Counted from the first letter of the stretch, positions 33,972 through 43,117 are shown. The stretch: DNA of 64,000 nucleotides from Desulfosporosinus sp049943955 (GCF_049943955.1 NZ_JBNFTW010000003.1:248001-312000); one strand, 5' to 3'. Translations and numbers: made by a program. The notes: generated from the letters alone by a model not told the origin.

Positions 33972-36900
33972 ATGGCTGACTTCAAACCTTTAGCGGAGCA
34001 ACACGTGGCTCATAAAGAAAGCGAAATAGCTGATTTCTGGGACAAAAATGAGATACTCAATAAAAGCATTCAAATTAGAGAAGGTAAGACTCCTTTTGTC
34101 TTTTATGAAGGACCTCCTACCGCTAACGGTAAACCGGGAATTCATCACGTTATCGCCAGAACTCTTAAAGATTCCGTCTGCCGCTTAAAGTCTATGCAGG
34201 GTTATCAAGTTAAACGCAAAGCCGGATGGGATACTCATGGACTTCCTGTGGAAATCGAAGTCGAAAAACAGCTTAAGCTTTCCAATAAACAGGAAATAGA
34301 AGCTTATGGTATTGCTGCATTCAATCAAAAATGCCGGGAATCTGTATTTAGTTATGAGAAACAGTGGCGGGAAATGACCAAACGGATGGGATATTCCATT
34401 GATTTGGATCACCCTTACGTAACGTTGAATAATGACTATATCGAAAGCGTGTGGTGGATTCTAGATCAGTTCTTTAAACAAGGTTTAATCTATGAAGGGC
34501 ACAAAATCCTGCCCTATTGTTCACGCTGCGGTACGGGGTTGGCTTCCCATGAAGTTGCCCAGGGATATAAGGAAATAAAGACCAATACCGTTTATGTTAA
34601 GTTCAAGAAAAAAGATGCTGAGGAATACTTTTTAGTCTGGACGACCACGCCATGGACTCTGCCTTCAAACGTGGCCCTGACGGTAAATCCCCAGGAACTA
34701 TACCTGAAGGTCAGACAAAATAATGAAGTCTATTATGTTTCTAAGACGTTGTCTGCTAAAGTGCTGGGAGAAGAGTTTGAGGTTTTGGACGAAATCCTTG
34801 GCCGAGACCTTGAGCATGTAGAGTATGAACAGTTGATGCCCTTTGTAAAAACAGATAAAAAGGCCTTCTTTGTTACCTTAGGCGATTATGTAACGACGGA
34901 GGATGGGACAGGAATTGTTCATACAGCTCCAGCTTTTGGCGAAGATGATTACAACACCGGGCGAAGGTATAACCTGCCTGTGCTTCAACCGGTTGATGAA
35001 ACCGGAAAATTTGTGACCACGCCCTGGGCAGGTACTTTTGTTATGGATGCCGATCTGGAGATCATCAAGTGGCTCCACGGGGAAGGGAAATTATACAAAA
35101 AGGAAAAAGTAGATCATAATTATCCCCATTGCTGGAGATGTCATACTCCGCTGCTTTATTATGCGAAACCGAGCTGGTATATTGAAGTTACCAAATTTAA
35201 GGACCAATTGGTCGAAAACAACAATCGTGTTGAATGGTATCCTGATTATGTGGGAGAAAAAAGGTTTGGCAACTGGCTGGAGAATGTTAACGATTGGGCG
35301 CTGTCCCGCAGCAGATATTGGGGCACACCGCTTAATATCTGGAGATGCCAATGTGGGCATACCACATCCATAGGCTCCCGCAAAGAGTTAATTGAGAAAT
35401 CTCTGGAGCCCCTGGATGAAACGGTGGAATTACACCGGCCCTTTGTTGATGGTATCCATCTTAAATGCGAGAAATGCGGCTCAACGATGACCCGTGTTAC
35501 AGATGTAATCGATTGCTGGTTTGACAGCGGGTCAATGCCTTTTGCCCAGCAACATTATCCTTTTGAAAACAGCGAGACTTTTGATCAAGTCTTTCCGGCA
35601 GATTTTATCTGTGAAGGGATTGACCAGACGAGAGGTTGGTTCTATTCGCTGCTCGTGATCTCTACCTTTGTCAAAGGAGTTGCTCCTTATAAACGAGTAT
35701 TAGTTAATGATCTGATCCTGGATAAGGATGGTCATAAGATGTCCAAGTCCAAAGGAAATACTGTCAACCCCTTTGAGTTGTTTGATCAATACGGAGCCGA
35801 TGCTTTACGCTGGTATTTGCTCTATGTATCTCCGGCTTGGACTCCGACAAAATTTGATATCGAAGGGCTGAAAGAGGTACAAAGTAAATTCTTCAGCACC
35901 CTCAGAAATGTTTATGCTTTCTTTTCCCTGTATGCCAATACGGATAAGCTTGATCCGAGAACGTTCTTTATTGAGTATAAAGATCGCCCAGAGCTTGATC
36001 GGTGGGTCATGTCGAAATATAACAGTCTCCTTCGAGCCGTTGAGTCAGATCTAAGTGTTTTTGATCTAACCAAAACTGTCAGAAAGATTCAGGAGTTTGT
36101 CAATGAAGATCTATCCAACTGGTATATCAGGCGTGCACGCCGGCGTTTCTGGAGTACAGAACTGACGGATGATAAGAAAGCTGTCTACAATACCACCTAT
36201 GAAATTCTTGTAGGTCTGTCCAAGCTGGTGGCGCCTTTTGCACCTTATATCTCTGAAGAGCTCTTTAAGAGACTAACAGATGAACTGTCAGTTCATCTCG
36301 CGGATTATCCTGTCGTTGACGTACAGCTGATTGACAACGAGTTGGAAACAAGAATGGATTTGGTAAGAAATCTTGTAGGCCTGGGCAGAGCGGCCAGGGA
36401 ACAAGTTAAAATTAAAGTTCGGCAGCCAATTCAAAAGATTTTGATCGACGGTAAATATCAACAATTAATAGACTATATGCTTCCCTTGATTCAAGAGGAA
36501 TTAAATGTTAAAGAAGTTGTTTTTGCTCAGGATTTAAATCAATATATGAGCTTTAGTCTCAAACCCAATTTTAAAGTAGCAGGATCTATCTTTGGCTCGA
36601 AAATAAAATCTTTAAGCAAAGTGTTGGCAGCCTTAGACGCTTCTTCGATCGTGCCTAAATTAGAAGCGGGGGAAACTGTTTCGCTTGAGGTAGAGGGAGA
36701 AACTATAGACCTGGTTAAAGATCATGTAATTACTTCGATTTCTGCCAAAGAAGGCTTTACAATGACCGTGGAGGACAATTTATTTGTAATCCTGGATACA
36801 ACGCTTACGAAAGATCTGATTAATGAAGGATATGCGAGGGAGTTTGTTTCCAAGGTACAACAATTGAGAAAAAATAATGGCTACGAAATGATGGATAGGA

Positions 36901-37070
36901 TTAATATCTTCTTTGATGGCGATGAGGAAATAAGCGAAGCCGTTACATTGTTTGAAACCTATATTAAACGGGAAACTCTAGCCGTCACTATTGGGAAGGT
37001 TAATGATCCGAGTTTGGAAAAACAGAACCTTAATGGTCATAAGACAGGTCTGAAGTTGGAAAAACTATAA
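33972..37070 (+). CDS. ileS: Isoleucyl-tRNA synthetase, IleS2 type
   Basis: A 1032-residue class I synthetase charging tRNA-Ile. The class I signature reads GPPTANGKPGIHH, so the usual HxGH is replaced by GIHH. The second signature KMSKSKGN is intact. The CP1 editing domain (TTPWTLPSNVALTVNP), WCISR-region equivalent ALSRSRYWGTPLNIW, and the long C-terminal part match the eukaryote-like IleS2 branch rather than E. coli-like IleS1. IleS2 enzymes resist mupirocin, and the GxHH variant has been linked with especially high resistance. Expression is controlled by the T-box upstream. The frame has no other oddity. Confidence 0.95.
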   Translation: MADFKPLAEQHVAHKESEIADFWDKNEILNKSIQIREGKTPFVFYEGPPTANGKPGIHHVIARTLKDSVCRLKSMQGYQVKRKAGWDTHGLPVEIEVEKQLKLSNKQEIEAYGIAAFNQKCRESVFSYEKQWREMTKRMGYSIDLDHPYVTLNNDYIESVWWILDQFFKQGLIYEGHKILPYCSRCGTGLASHEVAQGYKEIKTNTVYVKFKKKDAEEYFLVWTTTPWTLPSNVALTVNPQELYLKVRQNNEVYYVSKTLSAKVLGEEFEVLDEILGRDLEHVEYEQLMPFVKTDKKAFFVTLGDYVTTEDGTGIVHTAPAFGEDDYNTGRRYNLPVLQPVDETGKFVTTPWAGTFVMDADLEIIKWLHGEGKLYKKEKVDHNYPHCWRCHTPLLYYAKPSWYIEVTKFKDQLVENNNRVEWYPDYVGEKRFGNWLENVNDWALSRSRYWGTPLNIWRCQCGHTTSIGSRKELIEKSLEPLDETVELHRPFVDGIHLKCEKCGSTMTRVTDVIDCWFDSGSMPFAQQHYPFENSETFDQVFPADFICEGIDQTRGWFYSLLVISTFVKGVAPYKRVLVNDLILDKDGHKMSKSKGNTVNPFELFDQYGADALRWYLLYVSPAWTPTKFDIEGLKEVQSKFFSTLRNVYAFFSLYANTDKLDPRTFFIEYKDRPELDRWVMSKYNSLLRAVESDLSVFDLTKTVRKIQEFVNEDLSNWYIRRARRRFWSTELTDDKKAVYNTTYEILVGLSKLVAPFAPYISEELFKRLTDELSVHLADYPVVDVQLIDNELETRMDLVRNLVGLGRAAREQVKIKVRQPIQKILIDGKYQQLIDYMLPLIQEELNVKEVVFAQDLNQYMSFSLKPNFKVAGSIFGSKIKSLSKVLAALDASSIVPKLEAGETVSLEVEGETIDLVKDHVITSISAKEGFTMTVEDNLFVILDTTLTKDLINEGYAREFVSKVQQLRKNNGYEMMDRINIFFDGDEEISEAVTLFETYIKRETLAVTIGKVNDPSLEKQNLNGHKTGLKLEKL

Positions 37071-37105
37071 TTATCACCCGATTAACAGATACTCATAAAA
37101 AACAA

Positions 37106-37150
37106 GAACTCCGTATCGCTTTCCAAGGGTAGAAAGTGGTACGGAGTTCA
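37106..37150 (+). terminator. Hairpin after ileS
   Basis: GAACTCCGTA pairs with TACGGAGTTC with an inner CTTTC/GAAAG. The T run is poor (ATTATTAG), so termination is moderate. Confidence 0.55.
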
Positions 37151-37211
37151 TTATTAGACTATAACGTTCATGACAGATGTGTTATGGGCTCGTTACTTTC
37201 ACCGGTAATAC

Positions 37212-37385
37212 TTAAGAAAGAGAATTTGTATCCACCCATTCTTTGGCGTTGAGTACAGATTCTTCACTGGGGATTGGAACATTCGATTCAGGTTTAACAT
37301 TTTCTATATGTCCCCGCCAGGCAGCTGTATCGTGTCTTTCAATAGGGTTAGCGATAAACTTTTCCTTGGACTTATTTTCAGCCAT
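37212..37385 (-). CDS. Small spore-surface-type protein (DUF3787-like)
   Basis: A 57-residue hydrophilic protein. ATG at 37385 is preceded by AAAGGAGGT 7 nt upstream. The middle (NPIERHDTAAWRGHI) and the end (VPIPSEESVLNAKEWVD) match my memory of DUF3787, the CDIF630_02480-type spore surface proteins of clostridia. It lies next to a tlp gene on the same strand, which supports a spore role. There is no signal peptide or Cys. The gene is well supported by its SD; the family name is from memory. Confidence 0.75.
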   Translation of the reverse strand: MAENKSKEKFIANPIERHDTAAWRGHIENVKPESNVPIPSEESVLNAKEWVDTNSLS

Positions 37386-37481
37386 TTCAATTACCTCCTT
37401 TAAAATTCAGGCTTAGTATTCCCAAATTTTTAATCTATAGTTTCTTATTATCAAGGTCATAAGAACCAATCTTACTAAATA

Positions 37482-37526
37482 AAGAATGGCAGTCCTATTC
37501 TTGGAAGAGATAGACTGTCATTCTTA
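37482..37526. terminator. Hairpin between tlp and the DUF3787-like gene
   Basis: AAGAATGgCAGTC pairs with GACTGtCATTCTT. The minus-strand side is followed by TATTTAG, so it probably ends tlp transcription. Confidence 0.5.
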
Positions 37527-37543
37527 TTAAATGCACCAAGGTA

Positions 37544-37759
37544 TTATTTCTGAGACTCGTCTTTTTTTTCCGAAATAAAGGCATTAATACTCTCTTTGCG
37601 TCGCTCATTTTTGGATTCAATCTCTTGTTTCTCATTTGCTGATAGTTCTTCGGCATGTTCATTAAGATATTCTTCAGCATCATGCAATTTTGCTAGAGTA
37701 TGGTTAATGTGCTCTTGCAAATGGACATCGTTATCGGCACGATTATCTGGTTTGGCCAC
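37544..37759 (-). CDS. tlp: Small acid-soluble spore protein Tlp
   Basis: 71 residues resembling the Tlp family of minor spore proteins: MAKPDNRADNDVHLQEHI at the start and EIESKNERRKESINAF near the end. It is Glu/Lys/Asn-rich with no Cys. In B. subtilis Tlp is made in the forespore under sigma-G and degraded on germination. The start is GTG after GGGAGGGAATCAG. I found no convincing sigma-G promoter by eye. A competing frame at 37495-37683 is a shadow. Confidence 0.85.
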   Translation of the reverse strand: MAKPDNRADNDVHLQEHINHTLAKLHDAEEYLNEHAEELSANEKQEIESKNERRKESINAFISEKKDESQK

Positions 37760-37845
37760 CCTGATTCCCTCCCGCTCGAATTAGAATTTCTTTTTATGAT
37801 TTGCCTAATATCTTCAATTTATACTGGAACGCTTCAAAACAATTT

Positions 37846-37965
37846 TAATCCAATCGTTAGACTCCCTCTTCTATAAGTGGGAGTGGGTCTCCCCCGTACT
37901 CTTCTTCGGTGGGGGTAGAGTCCCCCACCGAAGTCTCTATGTTCAGCTTTAGCTGAACGAGTTCA
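37846..37965 (+). repeat. Three-hairpin palindromic repeat (family 1), copy C, reference copy
   Basis: 120 bp. Starts TAATCCAATCGTTAGACTCC. Hairpin I is CTCCCTCTT/AAGTGGGAG. Hairpin II, CTTCGGTGGGGG/CCCCCACCGAAG, is a perfect 12-bp stem with a 6-nt loop (37904-37933). Hairpin III is GTTCAGCTTTAGCTGAAC, then GAGTTCAC. The right end overlaps the last codons of the MBL gene on the other strand. Confidence 0.8.
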
Positions 37966-38824
37966 CTTCTAACTCTTGCAGATAATCTTTAAGTGTCCGT
38001 TTGAAATCGGCAGATTTTATGGTTCCTAAATCTGAAAAATGGGCTTTGTATGATGCATAATCGAACTCTTTGCCTAACTTTTCTCGAATCATTGGTTCAT
38101 ACTTCAGGAGTAAGCGATTATTTAAGTTGTATTGATGGACTTCTATCGCTGGGCCAATCATTTCATTTGAGATGGATTGGCCCTGTTGAATCATTCGAAT
38201 ATAAAAGAGATTGCGTTCAATTAGATCATCTCCTATAATGCCGGAATGGGCCGAAATCTTAATTTTGGCAGGCAAGCTTTTAATAAATTCCAATGTTTTA
38301 ATAAAGGCATCAAGATCATAATAGTCGAGATAGGGAATAGGGAATTCAACAAGATCTCCGACAAATAAGACAGAATCTCTCTGATCAAAACATAGTGAGG
38401 AGTCTAAAGTATGTCCTGGGGCATAGATAAAATTAATATTTTCATCGGCTAAAGAAAGATTTTCACTGAATGTTAGGGTTGGATACTTTAGTTTGATTAC
38501 CCCCTGATGGAATTTCCTTAATCTATTTAATTCAAAATCTCCGATCTCCTGCATCCGTTTTTTTGCTGTGTCATGAGCAATGATAATGGCATCTTCGAAA
38601 GCACAATTTCCCCAGATATGATCCCAATCTGAATGAGAATTAAAAATAAGGAGATCTTTGGGTGTTAATTGAGAAGTGAGATATTCCTTGACGACATTCA
38701 TTGATAGAGGCCCTAAATGAGTATCACACAAAACATAGTGATGATTTCCCTTAATTAAATATATAGAAATATCGTCTTCGAAGGTAAAAATAATGCCTCG
38801 CTTGCCGATCTCGCGCATAATCAT
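37949..38824 (-). CDS. MBL-fold metallo-hydrolase
   Basis: About 291 residues of the metallo-beta-lactamase fold. The metal motif is SHSDWDHIWG, followed by later His/Asp residues in YAPGHTLDSS and ISAHSGIIG. Zn- or Fe-dependent hydrolase; the substrate is unknown. The start is uncertain: ATG 38824 has GGAG 12 nt upstream, 38818 is also possible, and a start at 38860 has no SD. The last residues (VNSFS) and the TAA stop are encoded by the end of repeat copy C, so the original C-terminus was probably replaced by the insertion. It appears to be a single gene. Confidence 0.8.
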   Translation of the reverse strand: MIMREIGKRGIIFTFEDDISIYLIKGNHHYVLCDTHLGPLSMNVVKEYLTSQLTPKDLLIFNSHSDWDHIWGNCAFEDAIIIAHDTAKKRMQEIGDFELNRLRKFHQGVIKLKYPTLTFSENLSLADENINFIYAPGHTLDSSLCFDQRDSVLFVGDLVEFPIPYLDYYDLDAFIKTLEFIKSLPAKIKISAHSGIIGDDLIERNLFYIRMIQQGQSISNEMIGPAIEVHQYNLNNRLLLKYEPMIREKLGKEFDYASYKAHFSDLGTIKSADFKRTLKDYLQELEVNSFS

Positions 38825-38917
38825 ACGGTTTATCAACTCCAGATAAATTGTTGTCATCAATTATATCGTTTTGTAACTGCTTTGTGAACTCGTCATTTAG
38901 ATGGAATGGAAAGAATA

Positions 38918-38954
38918 ACAAGGTGCTTTGCCATTGAGAGCAAAGCACCTTGTT
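38918..38954. terminator. Terminator hairpin after chemoreceptor gene
   Basis: AACAAGGTGCTTTG pairs with CAAAGCACCTTGTT. On the minus strand it is followed by ATTCTTT, ending the 38979-40964 gene. Confidence 0.7.
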
Positions 38955-38978
38955 TAAATTAAAGGGATATTTGGTTGA

Positions 38979-40964
38979 CTAGTTATTGACTTTAAATTTC
39001 AGAATTTCTTCGGTAAGCTGTTTGGCGACTTTATCCAGTGCCTCTGCGGTTTCAGCAACATGCTCAACAGCGTTTGATGTTTGCTGCATTGAAGCCGTAA
39101 CTTCTTCAGAGGCTGCCGCTGTTTGTTCGGAAACAGCAGATATGTTTTGTAAAACTTCAACGACTTTAGCATTGTTAGTTGAAGCTTCATTCATATGATC
39201 TGTATTTTGTTGGATAATTTCATGAATCGTCTCAATTGCTTTGGAGATATCTGAAAATGACGAATCGACTTTGGTTACAGCAGACATCTGGGCAGCAGTT
39301 TGCGTTTGAACCTCCTGCATAACCCCGACAGTATGCTGACTTTCATTTTGAATGTCTAAAACAATTTGGCGGATGCCATTTGCCGAATCTGAGGATTGTT
39401 CTGCAAGTTTTCGTATTTCTTCGGCTACTACAGAAAAGCCTCTGCCCGCTTCTCCGGCACGTGCAGCTTCGATCGAGGCGTTAAGTGCCAGGAGGTTTGT
39501 CTGTTCAGAGATCGTCGTAATGGCTTGGAGAATGGTACTGATAGCTTGCACTTTATTATTGAGGAGAGAAATAACACGTTCGATTTTGTCGATAGAATCT
39601 TTATTGGCTTGAGATGTTGTTGTAAGCTCGTTAACCGAATCGATACCTCTTTGATTAGCTTGAGCGGCCTCTTGGGAGGCTTCTATCATATTATTGCTGC
39701 TCATTTCTAATGATTGGAAATTATTGGAGACATGTTCCACAAACAGAGATCCCTGTTCTGCCTGAGTTGCTTGATCTGAGGCGCCGGTGGCAATCTGGCT
39801 TACGGTTGTTGATACTTCTTCCGCAGATTTGCTCGTTTGAATAGCAGTATTTGCTAAATCATGGGCCGATGTACTGACGTTCAGGGAGAGATTTTGAATG
39901 TTTTTCATCAGAGCTCCAAGTTCTTCAACCATTCCGTTAAGAGTTGCAGCTAAAATTCCTGTTTCATCTTTTGAGGTCAGTTTACAACGTACGGTAAAGT
40001 CCCCATTTCCGATTTTTTGGGCATCCTCAACTAATAGATTTAAAGCTTTGGTAACAGTTTTAGCAAAAAGAATTCCAATAATGATAGCCAAAATAGCTAA
40101 AAGTATTGAAGCAATGGCAGTATGGTGGAGGATTTGGGAGGTCGAGGCTTGAACTTCAGTGTAACTCATAACTCCTACGAATTTCCAACCTGTTTTGTTA
40201 AAGGTAGCAAAGCTTCCGAAATACCGATTGCCACTTACTTTAAAGTCTGCTACTCCGGAAGCACTGTTTGCCAAACCAATCTTGAGTTCAGGGATCGAAA
40301 GATCTTTTCCTAATTGAGTCTTGTCAGGATCCACCATGATTTTATTATTTTTGTCCAGCATAATTAAATAACCTTGCTGACCGATTTTCATCTGTGAGAT
40401 AATTTGAGTGAGTGAGTTCAAGGAAATATCAATGCTCATAATTCCAAGAAGATTATTTGTTTGTGGATTGTAAACAGGTTTGGCAACAGTAATGATCAGC
40501 TGGTTAGTTCCTGCATCGACATAGGGATCAGTCCAAACAATCCCCTTTGCCTTCACAGCTTGAGTGTACCAGGGACGTGTTGTCGGATCATAACCATTCG
40601 GGAGTTGAGTTGACGGGTAAAGAATCATACGTTTGTCCGCAGTACCAAAATAAACATTTAAGACGTCGTTGTTGGATTGTTTGTAGGCCTTAAAAACGGC
40701 TAAGGCCTGAGATCCGTTGCTCCCTGGTGTTATTCCCATAACGCTGGGGTCATTGCTTAAGCGGTTGACGTCTTGCTCAATCCCCTTCATAAACATGTTC
40801 GTTGTTTCTTCGACTTTAGTGACTGATTGAGACGTGGAGGTTTTAAGCTCTGAAGCAAGAACTGAATTAGCATTCTCATAACTATAGAAACCTAAAATTG
40901 AAGTTGGCACTAGGGATAAGATCAGAATTAAGACAACTAATTTTCGTTGCATTGACCTTTTCAT
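38979..40964 (-). CDS. Methyl-accepting chemotaxis protein (dCache type)
   Basis: A 661-residue transmembrane chemoreceptor. TM1 spans about 9-29. An extracytoplasmic dCache_1 sensor covers about 35-280, with the GTRPWYTQA-like motif seen as DPTTRPWYTQAV. TM2 spans about 282-305, a HAMP domain about 305-360, and the signalling domain about 400-655 carries the hairpin tip EQTNLLALNASIEAARAGE. Start ATG 40964 lies 6 nt after GGAGG. It signals to CheW/CheA. dCache domains often bind amino acids or carboxylates, but the ligand is not evident. It is a lone receptor gene with its own terminator. Confidence 0.95.
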   Translation of the reverse strand: MKRSMQRKLVVLILILSLVPTSILGFYSYENANSVLASELKTSTSQSVTKVEETTNMFMKGIEQDVNRLSNDPSVMGITPGSNGSQALAVFKAYKQSNNDVLNVYFGTADKRMILYPSTQLPNGYDPTTRPWYTQAVKAKGIVWTDPYVDAGTNQLIITVAKPVYNPQTNNLLGIMSIDISLNSLTQIISQMKIGQQGYLIMLDKNNKIMVDPDKTQLGKDLSIPELKIGLANSASGVADFKVSGNRYFGSFATFNKTGWKFVGVMSYTEVQASTSQILHHTAIASILLAILAIIIGILFAKTVTKALNLLVEDAQKIGNGDFTVRCKLTSKDETGILAATLNGMVEELGALMKNIQNLSLNVSTSAHDLANTAIQTSKSAEEVSTTVSQIATGASDQATQAEQGSLFVEHVSNNFQSLEMSSNNMIEASQEAAQANQRGIDSVNELTTTSQANKDSIDKIERVISLLNNKVQAISTILQAITTISEQTNLLALNASIEAARAGEAGRGFSVVAEEIRKLAEQSSDSANGIRQIVLDIQNESQHTVGVMQEVQTQTAAQMSAVTKVDSSFSDISKAIETIHEIIQQNTDHMNEASTNNAKVVEVLQNISAVSEQTAAASEEVTASMQQTSNAVEHVAETAEALDKVAKQLTEEILKFKVNN

Positions 40965-41426
40965 GGTTTGCCTCCAATTATTCTATATATTCATTCGTCA
41001 AATCGCAAAGCAATATAAGGTTGTATTTTTAGAAATATAAAGGTATATGTTATATATGAATAAGAATAAAATTATTCCTGTTATGAAATTGAATCTGTTT
41101 CCCTAATAATTACCTTATTTTTGAATTAATTCTTTATTTTCCAATATATTTGTCCCCTTTGCAAGTTTTTCCTTATATTTCTTGCGTATTTTATTTTATT
41201 TTAGCTTGTTTCACTAAATTAGAATAGTACTTTTGTCATGAATACAATGCAAATATCATAAGTTTATGTTTATTTAAACATGGTGCTGAGATGAATCATC
41301 GCCCTCAAATTATTGCCGAACACTCAATCTTGATTCGTTCTTGTTGGGGTTAAGGATAACGAATGTAGGGGAGGTTCAAGTCTTAATACCAGTAGTAAAA
41401 AAATTCTACTTTGAGGAGGGGTCAAA
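40965..41426. other. AT-rich divergent intergenic region
   Basis: It separates the minus-strand chemoreceptor from the plus-strand DUF3786 gene and must hold both promoters. It is very AT-rich. I see no convincing ORF, hairpin or repeat and cannot single out a promoter. Confidence 0.4.
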
Positions 41427-42038
41427 TTGGAAACCAATTATCGAGTTGCCTATGACAAGTATTGGAATGACATAAAGAAGATGCTTCCTGAGGAGGTTTC
41501 CGCCTATCGTGCTGTAACATTTAACAGCGTCAACCATCAATTTGAACTGAGCTTTTTTGGTTCGACCTATGTTTTAGACTGTCCCAGTGAAAGGATTTGT
41601 CGTAAAGGAGACAAGTATGTTCCCGATATTATAGGATCAATAATTATGTTGAATTATTTAGCCTATGCAGGGCCATTTAGAAAAAAAGAAAACAGGTGGG
41701 TTAGCCTTAAAGAAATTGCTAATGGCGGAGCATTGTTTTATCCAGCATTTCATAAGAACTCGATTATTCCCCTTATCAAGGCATTTGGCCAGCGATCTCC
41801 GAAGTTGTTAGGAAGTGCTGCCACCATGAATGGAAAACCCACAAACTTAGGTGACGCAGCCGTGATTTTTCAAGCCTTTCCCGAGATTCCTATGTGTGTA
41901 ATCGTTTGGGAAGGGGACGATGAAGTTCAGGCCAACGCCACAATTCTATTCGATCCTTCTGTTGAAGATTTTTTGCATATTGAGAGTATCATTGGACTTG
42001 GTAGTTATCTCTCCGAAAAACTAGTAAAGCAAAAATAA
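41427..42038 (+). CDS. DUF3786-type protein
   Basis: 203 residues, cytoplasmic, no membrane segment. Segments ICRKGDKYVPDIIGSIIMLNY and WVSLKEIANGGALF look like DUF3786, a family of unknown function common in anaerobes with corrinoid or acetyl-CoA metabolism. The start is TTG after TTGAGGAGG. The stop is followed within a few bases by repeat remnants (copy F and the family 2 element). Function cannot be given. Confidence 0.75.
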   Translation: METNYRVAYDKYWNDIKKMLPEEVSAYRAVTFNSVNHQFELSFFGSTYVLDCPSERICRKGDKYVPDIIGSIIMLNYLAYAGPFRKKENRWVSLKEIANGGALFYPAFHKNSIIPLIKAFGQRSPKLLGSAATMNGKPTNLGDAAVIFQAFPEIPMCVIVWEGDDEVQANATILFDPSVEDFLHIESIIGLGSYLSEKLVKQK

Positions 42039-42040
42039 TT

Positions 42041-42067
42041 TACACCGATGCAAGGTATGGGAACCAG
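42041..42067 (-). repeat. Family 1 repeat fragment (copy F)
   Basis: Reverse orientation. It contains CTGGTTCCCATACCTTGC and CATCGGTG, the box after hairpin I and part of hairpin II. The 5' and 3' parts are missing. It abuts the family 2 element, as copy D does. Confidence 0.55.
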
Positions 42068-42196
42068 TGGCTGTTACAAAATGCATAAGCGCTCTTCATT
42101 AAACAAAACTCTGCATAAATAGCCTTTAAATCATCCGCTTATAGGCAGGGCTTTATTTATAAAAAACGTATCAATATTCATTATGCAACGGCCCCT
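42066..42196 (+). mobile_element. Family 2 MITE-like element, most complete copy
   Basis: About 131 bp with imperfect terminal inverted repeats: AGTGGCTGTTACAAAATG on the left, and AGGGGCCGTTGCATAATG read inward from the right (14 of 18 match). Inside is a long hairpin (ACTCTGCATAAATAG against CTTATAGGCAGGGC). No coding potential. Two further copies lie at 29.3 and 54.9 kb. Confidence 0.6.
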
Positions 42197-42390
42197 CTTT
42201 CTATTAGATCAAACATGGAAATATATACTATTTAACCAAATTGTGGTATCATATTAAAAATAGGTTACAACATAAAATTTGATAAAAACTGCAGCTAAAG
42301 AACACTCTTTGGTTGAAAATCAGCCTGTTTACCTGAGAAGCTGGTCTTTTTAATGAATATGTATATATGTCCAAATTGTTAGGAGAAGTT

Positions 42391-43056
42391 ATGAAAAAAA
42401 AGCTTTTGATAATCTCTGGGGTTATGATCGTATTAATAGCCTTTGGAGGAGTATGGGGATACAATAAATATTTCAGACCCAACCCTGTAATTCAAAAACA
42501 ACTGCAAAATCAGTTTGGGACTAATTTCTTTAACATTGCCCTTCCCAAAGAGTTAACGGGTTCAAATGCAGCTGATAATGGCAAAACGGATAGTGATCAG
42601 GCCAGACAGAGTGATACAAGGGAAGAAAATTCTCAGTCACATACGGCAGCTGAGCAAGATAAAAAATCACTAACCTCAACGTTTGCGAGTGCAGCCACGA
42701 GCGCCAAAGGGGTTACTCAAGATGAGATTATTAAAAAGTATACGCCGCAGTTTAGTTATCTGCAAAATCTTGCCTTGAGCCGCTTAAACGCTTTGTACGC
42801 AGCAGCTGTGCAAGAGTATAAACAAGGTGAAAAATCTGGGACATTAAATCGCTCTGCGCTTGCTGAAAAATATATTCAGGCCGGGAACATGCTTGAGGCT
42901 AGTGTGGACAATCAATTCTACCGAACTCTAGATGCCATGCAGGCCGAACTAATTGCCAATCATCTTTCAACCGATATTATTAATGCTGAAAAAAGTGAAT
43001 ATGAAAAAGCTAAATCTGCTGAACGATTTCAGTTATTATCCAAAGCTCAAAAATAG
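42391..43056 (+). CDS. Membrane-anchored protein of unknown function
   Basis: 221 residues. An N-terminal membrane anchor (about 3-23, LLIISGVMIVLIAFGGVW) is followed by a Ser/Asp/Gln-rich linker (about 50-100) and an alpha-helical, Ala/Glu/Lys-rich outer domain. ATG 42391 follows TTAGGAGAAG; an in-frame ATG at 42367 lacks an SD. I do not recognise the outer domain. A weak hairpin (CAGC/GCTG) lies in the leader near 42320-42350. It is a single gene with its own terminator. Confidence 0.7.
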   Translation: MKKKLLIISGVMIVLIAFGGVWGYNKYFRPNPVIQKQLQNQFGTNFFNIALPKELTGSNAADNGKTDSDQARQSDTREENSQSHTAAEQDKKSLTSTFASAATSAKGVTQDEIIKKYTPQFSYLQNLALSRLNALYAAAVQEYKQGEKSGTLNRSALAEKYIQAGNMLEASVDNQFYRTLDAMQAELIANHLSTDIINAEKSEYEKAKSAERFQLLSKAQK

Positions 43057-43092
43057 AAAGAGGCCACTCACATAGGAGTGGTCTCTTTCTAT
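43053..43092 (+). terminator. Hairpin terminator, probably bidirectional
   Basis: ATAGAAAGAGgCCACTC pairs with GAGTGGtCTCTTTCTAT. It includes the stop codon of the preceding gene and faces the end of the convergent xpt. Confidence 0.7.
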
Positions 43093-43117
43093 TGGCAGGG
43101 TTTATCTGAGCTATTTA

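Noticed and set aside
37495..37683. 62-codon minus-strand ORF overlapping tlp
   Set aside because: It is a frame shadow of tlp with no SD; tlp matches a known family.
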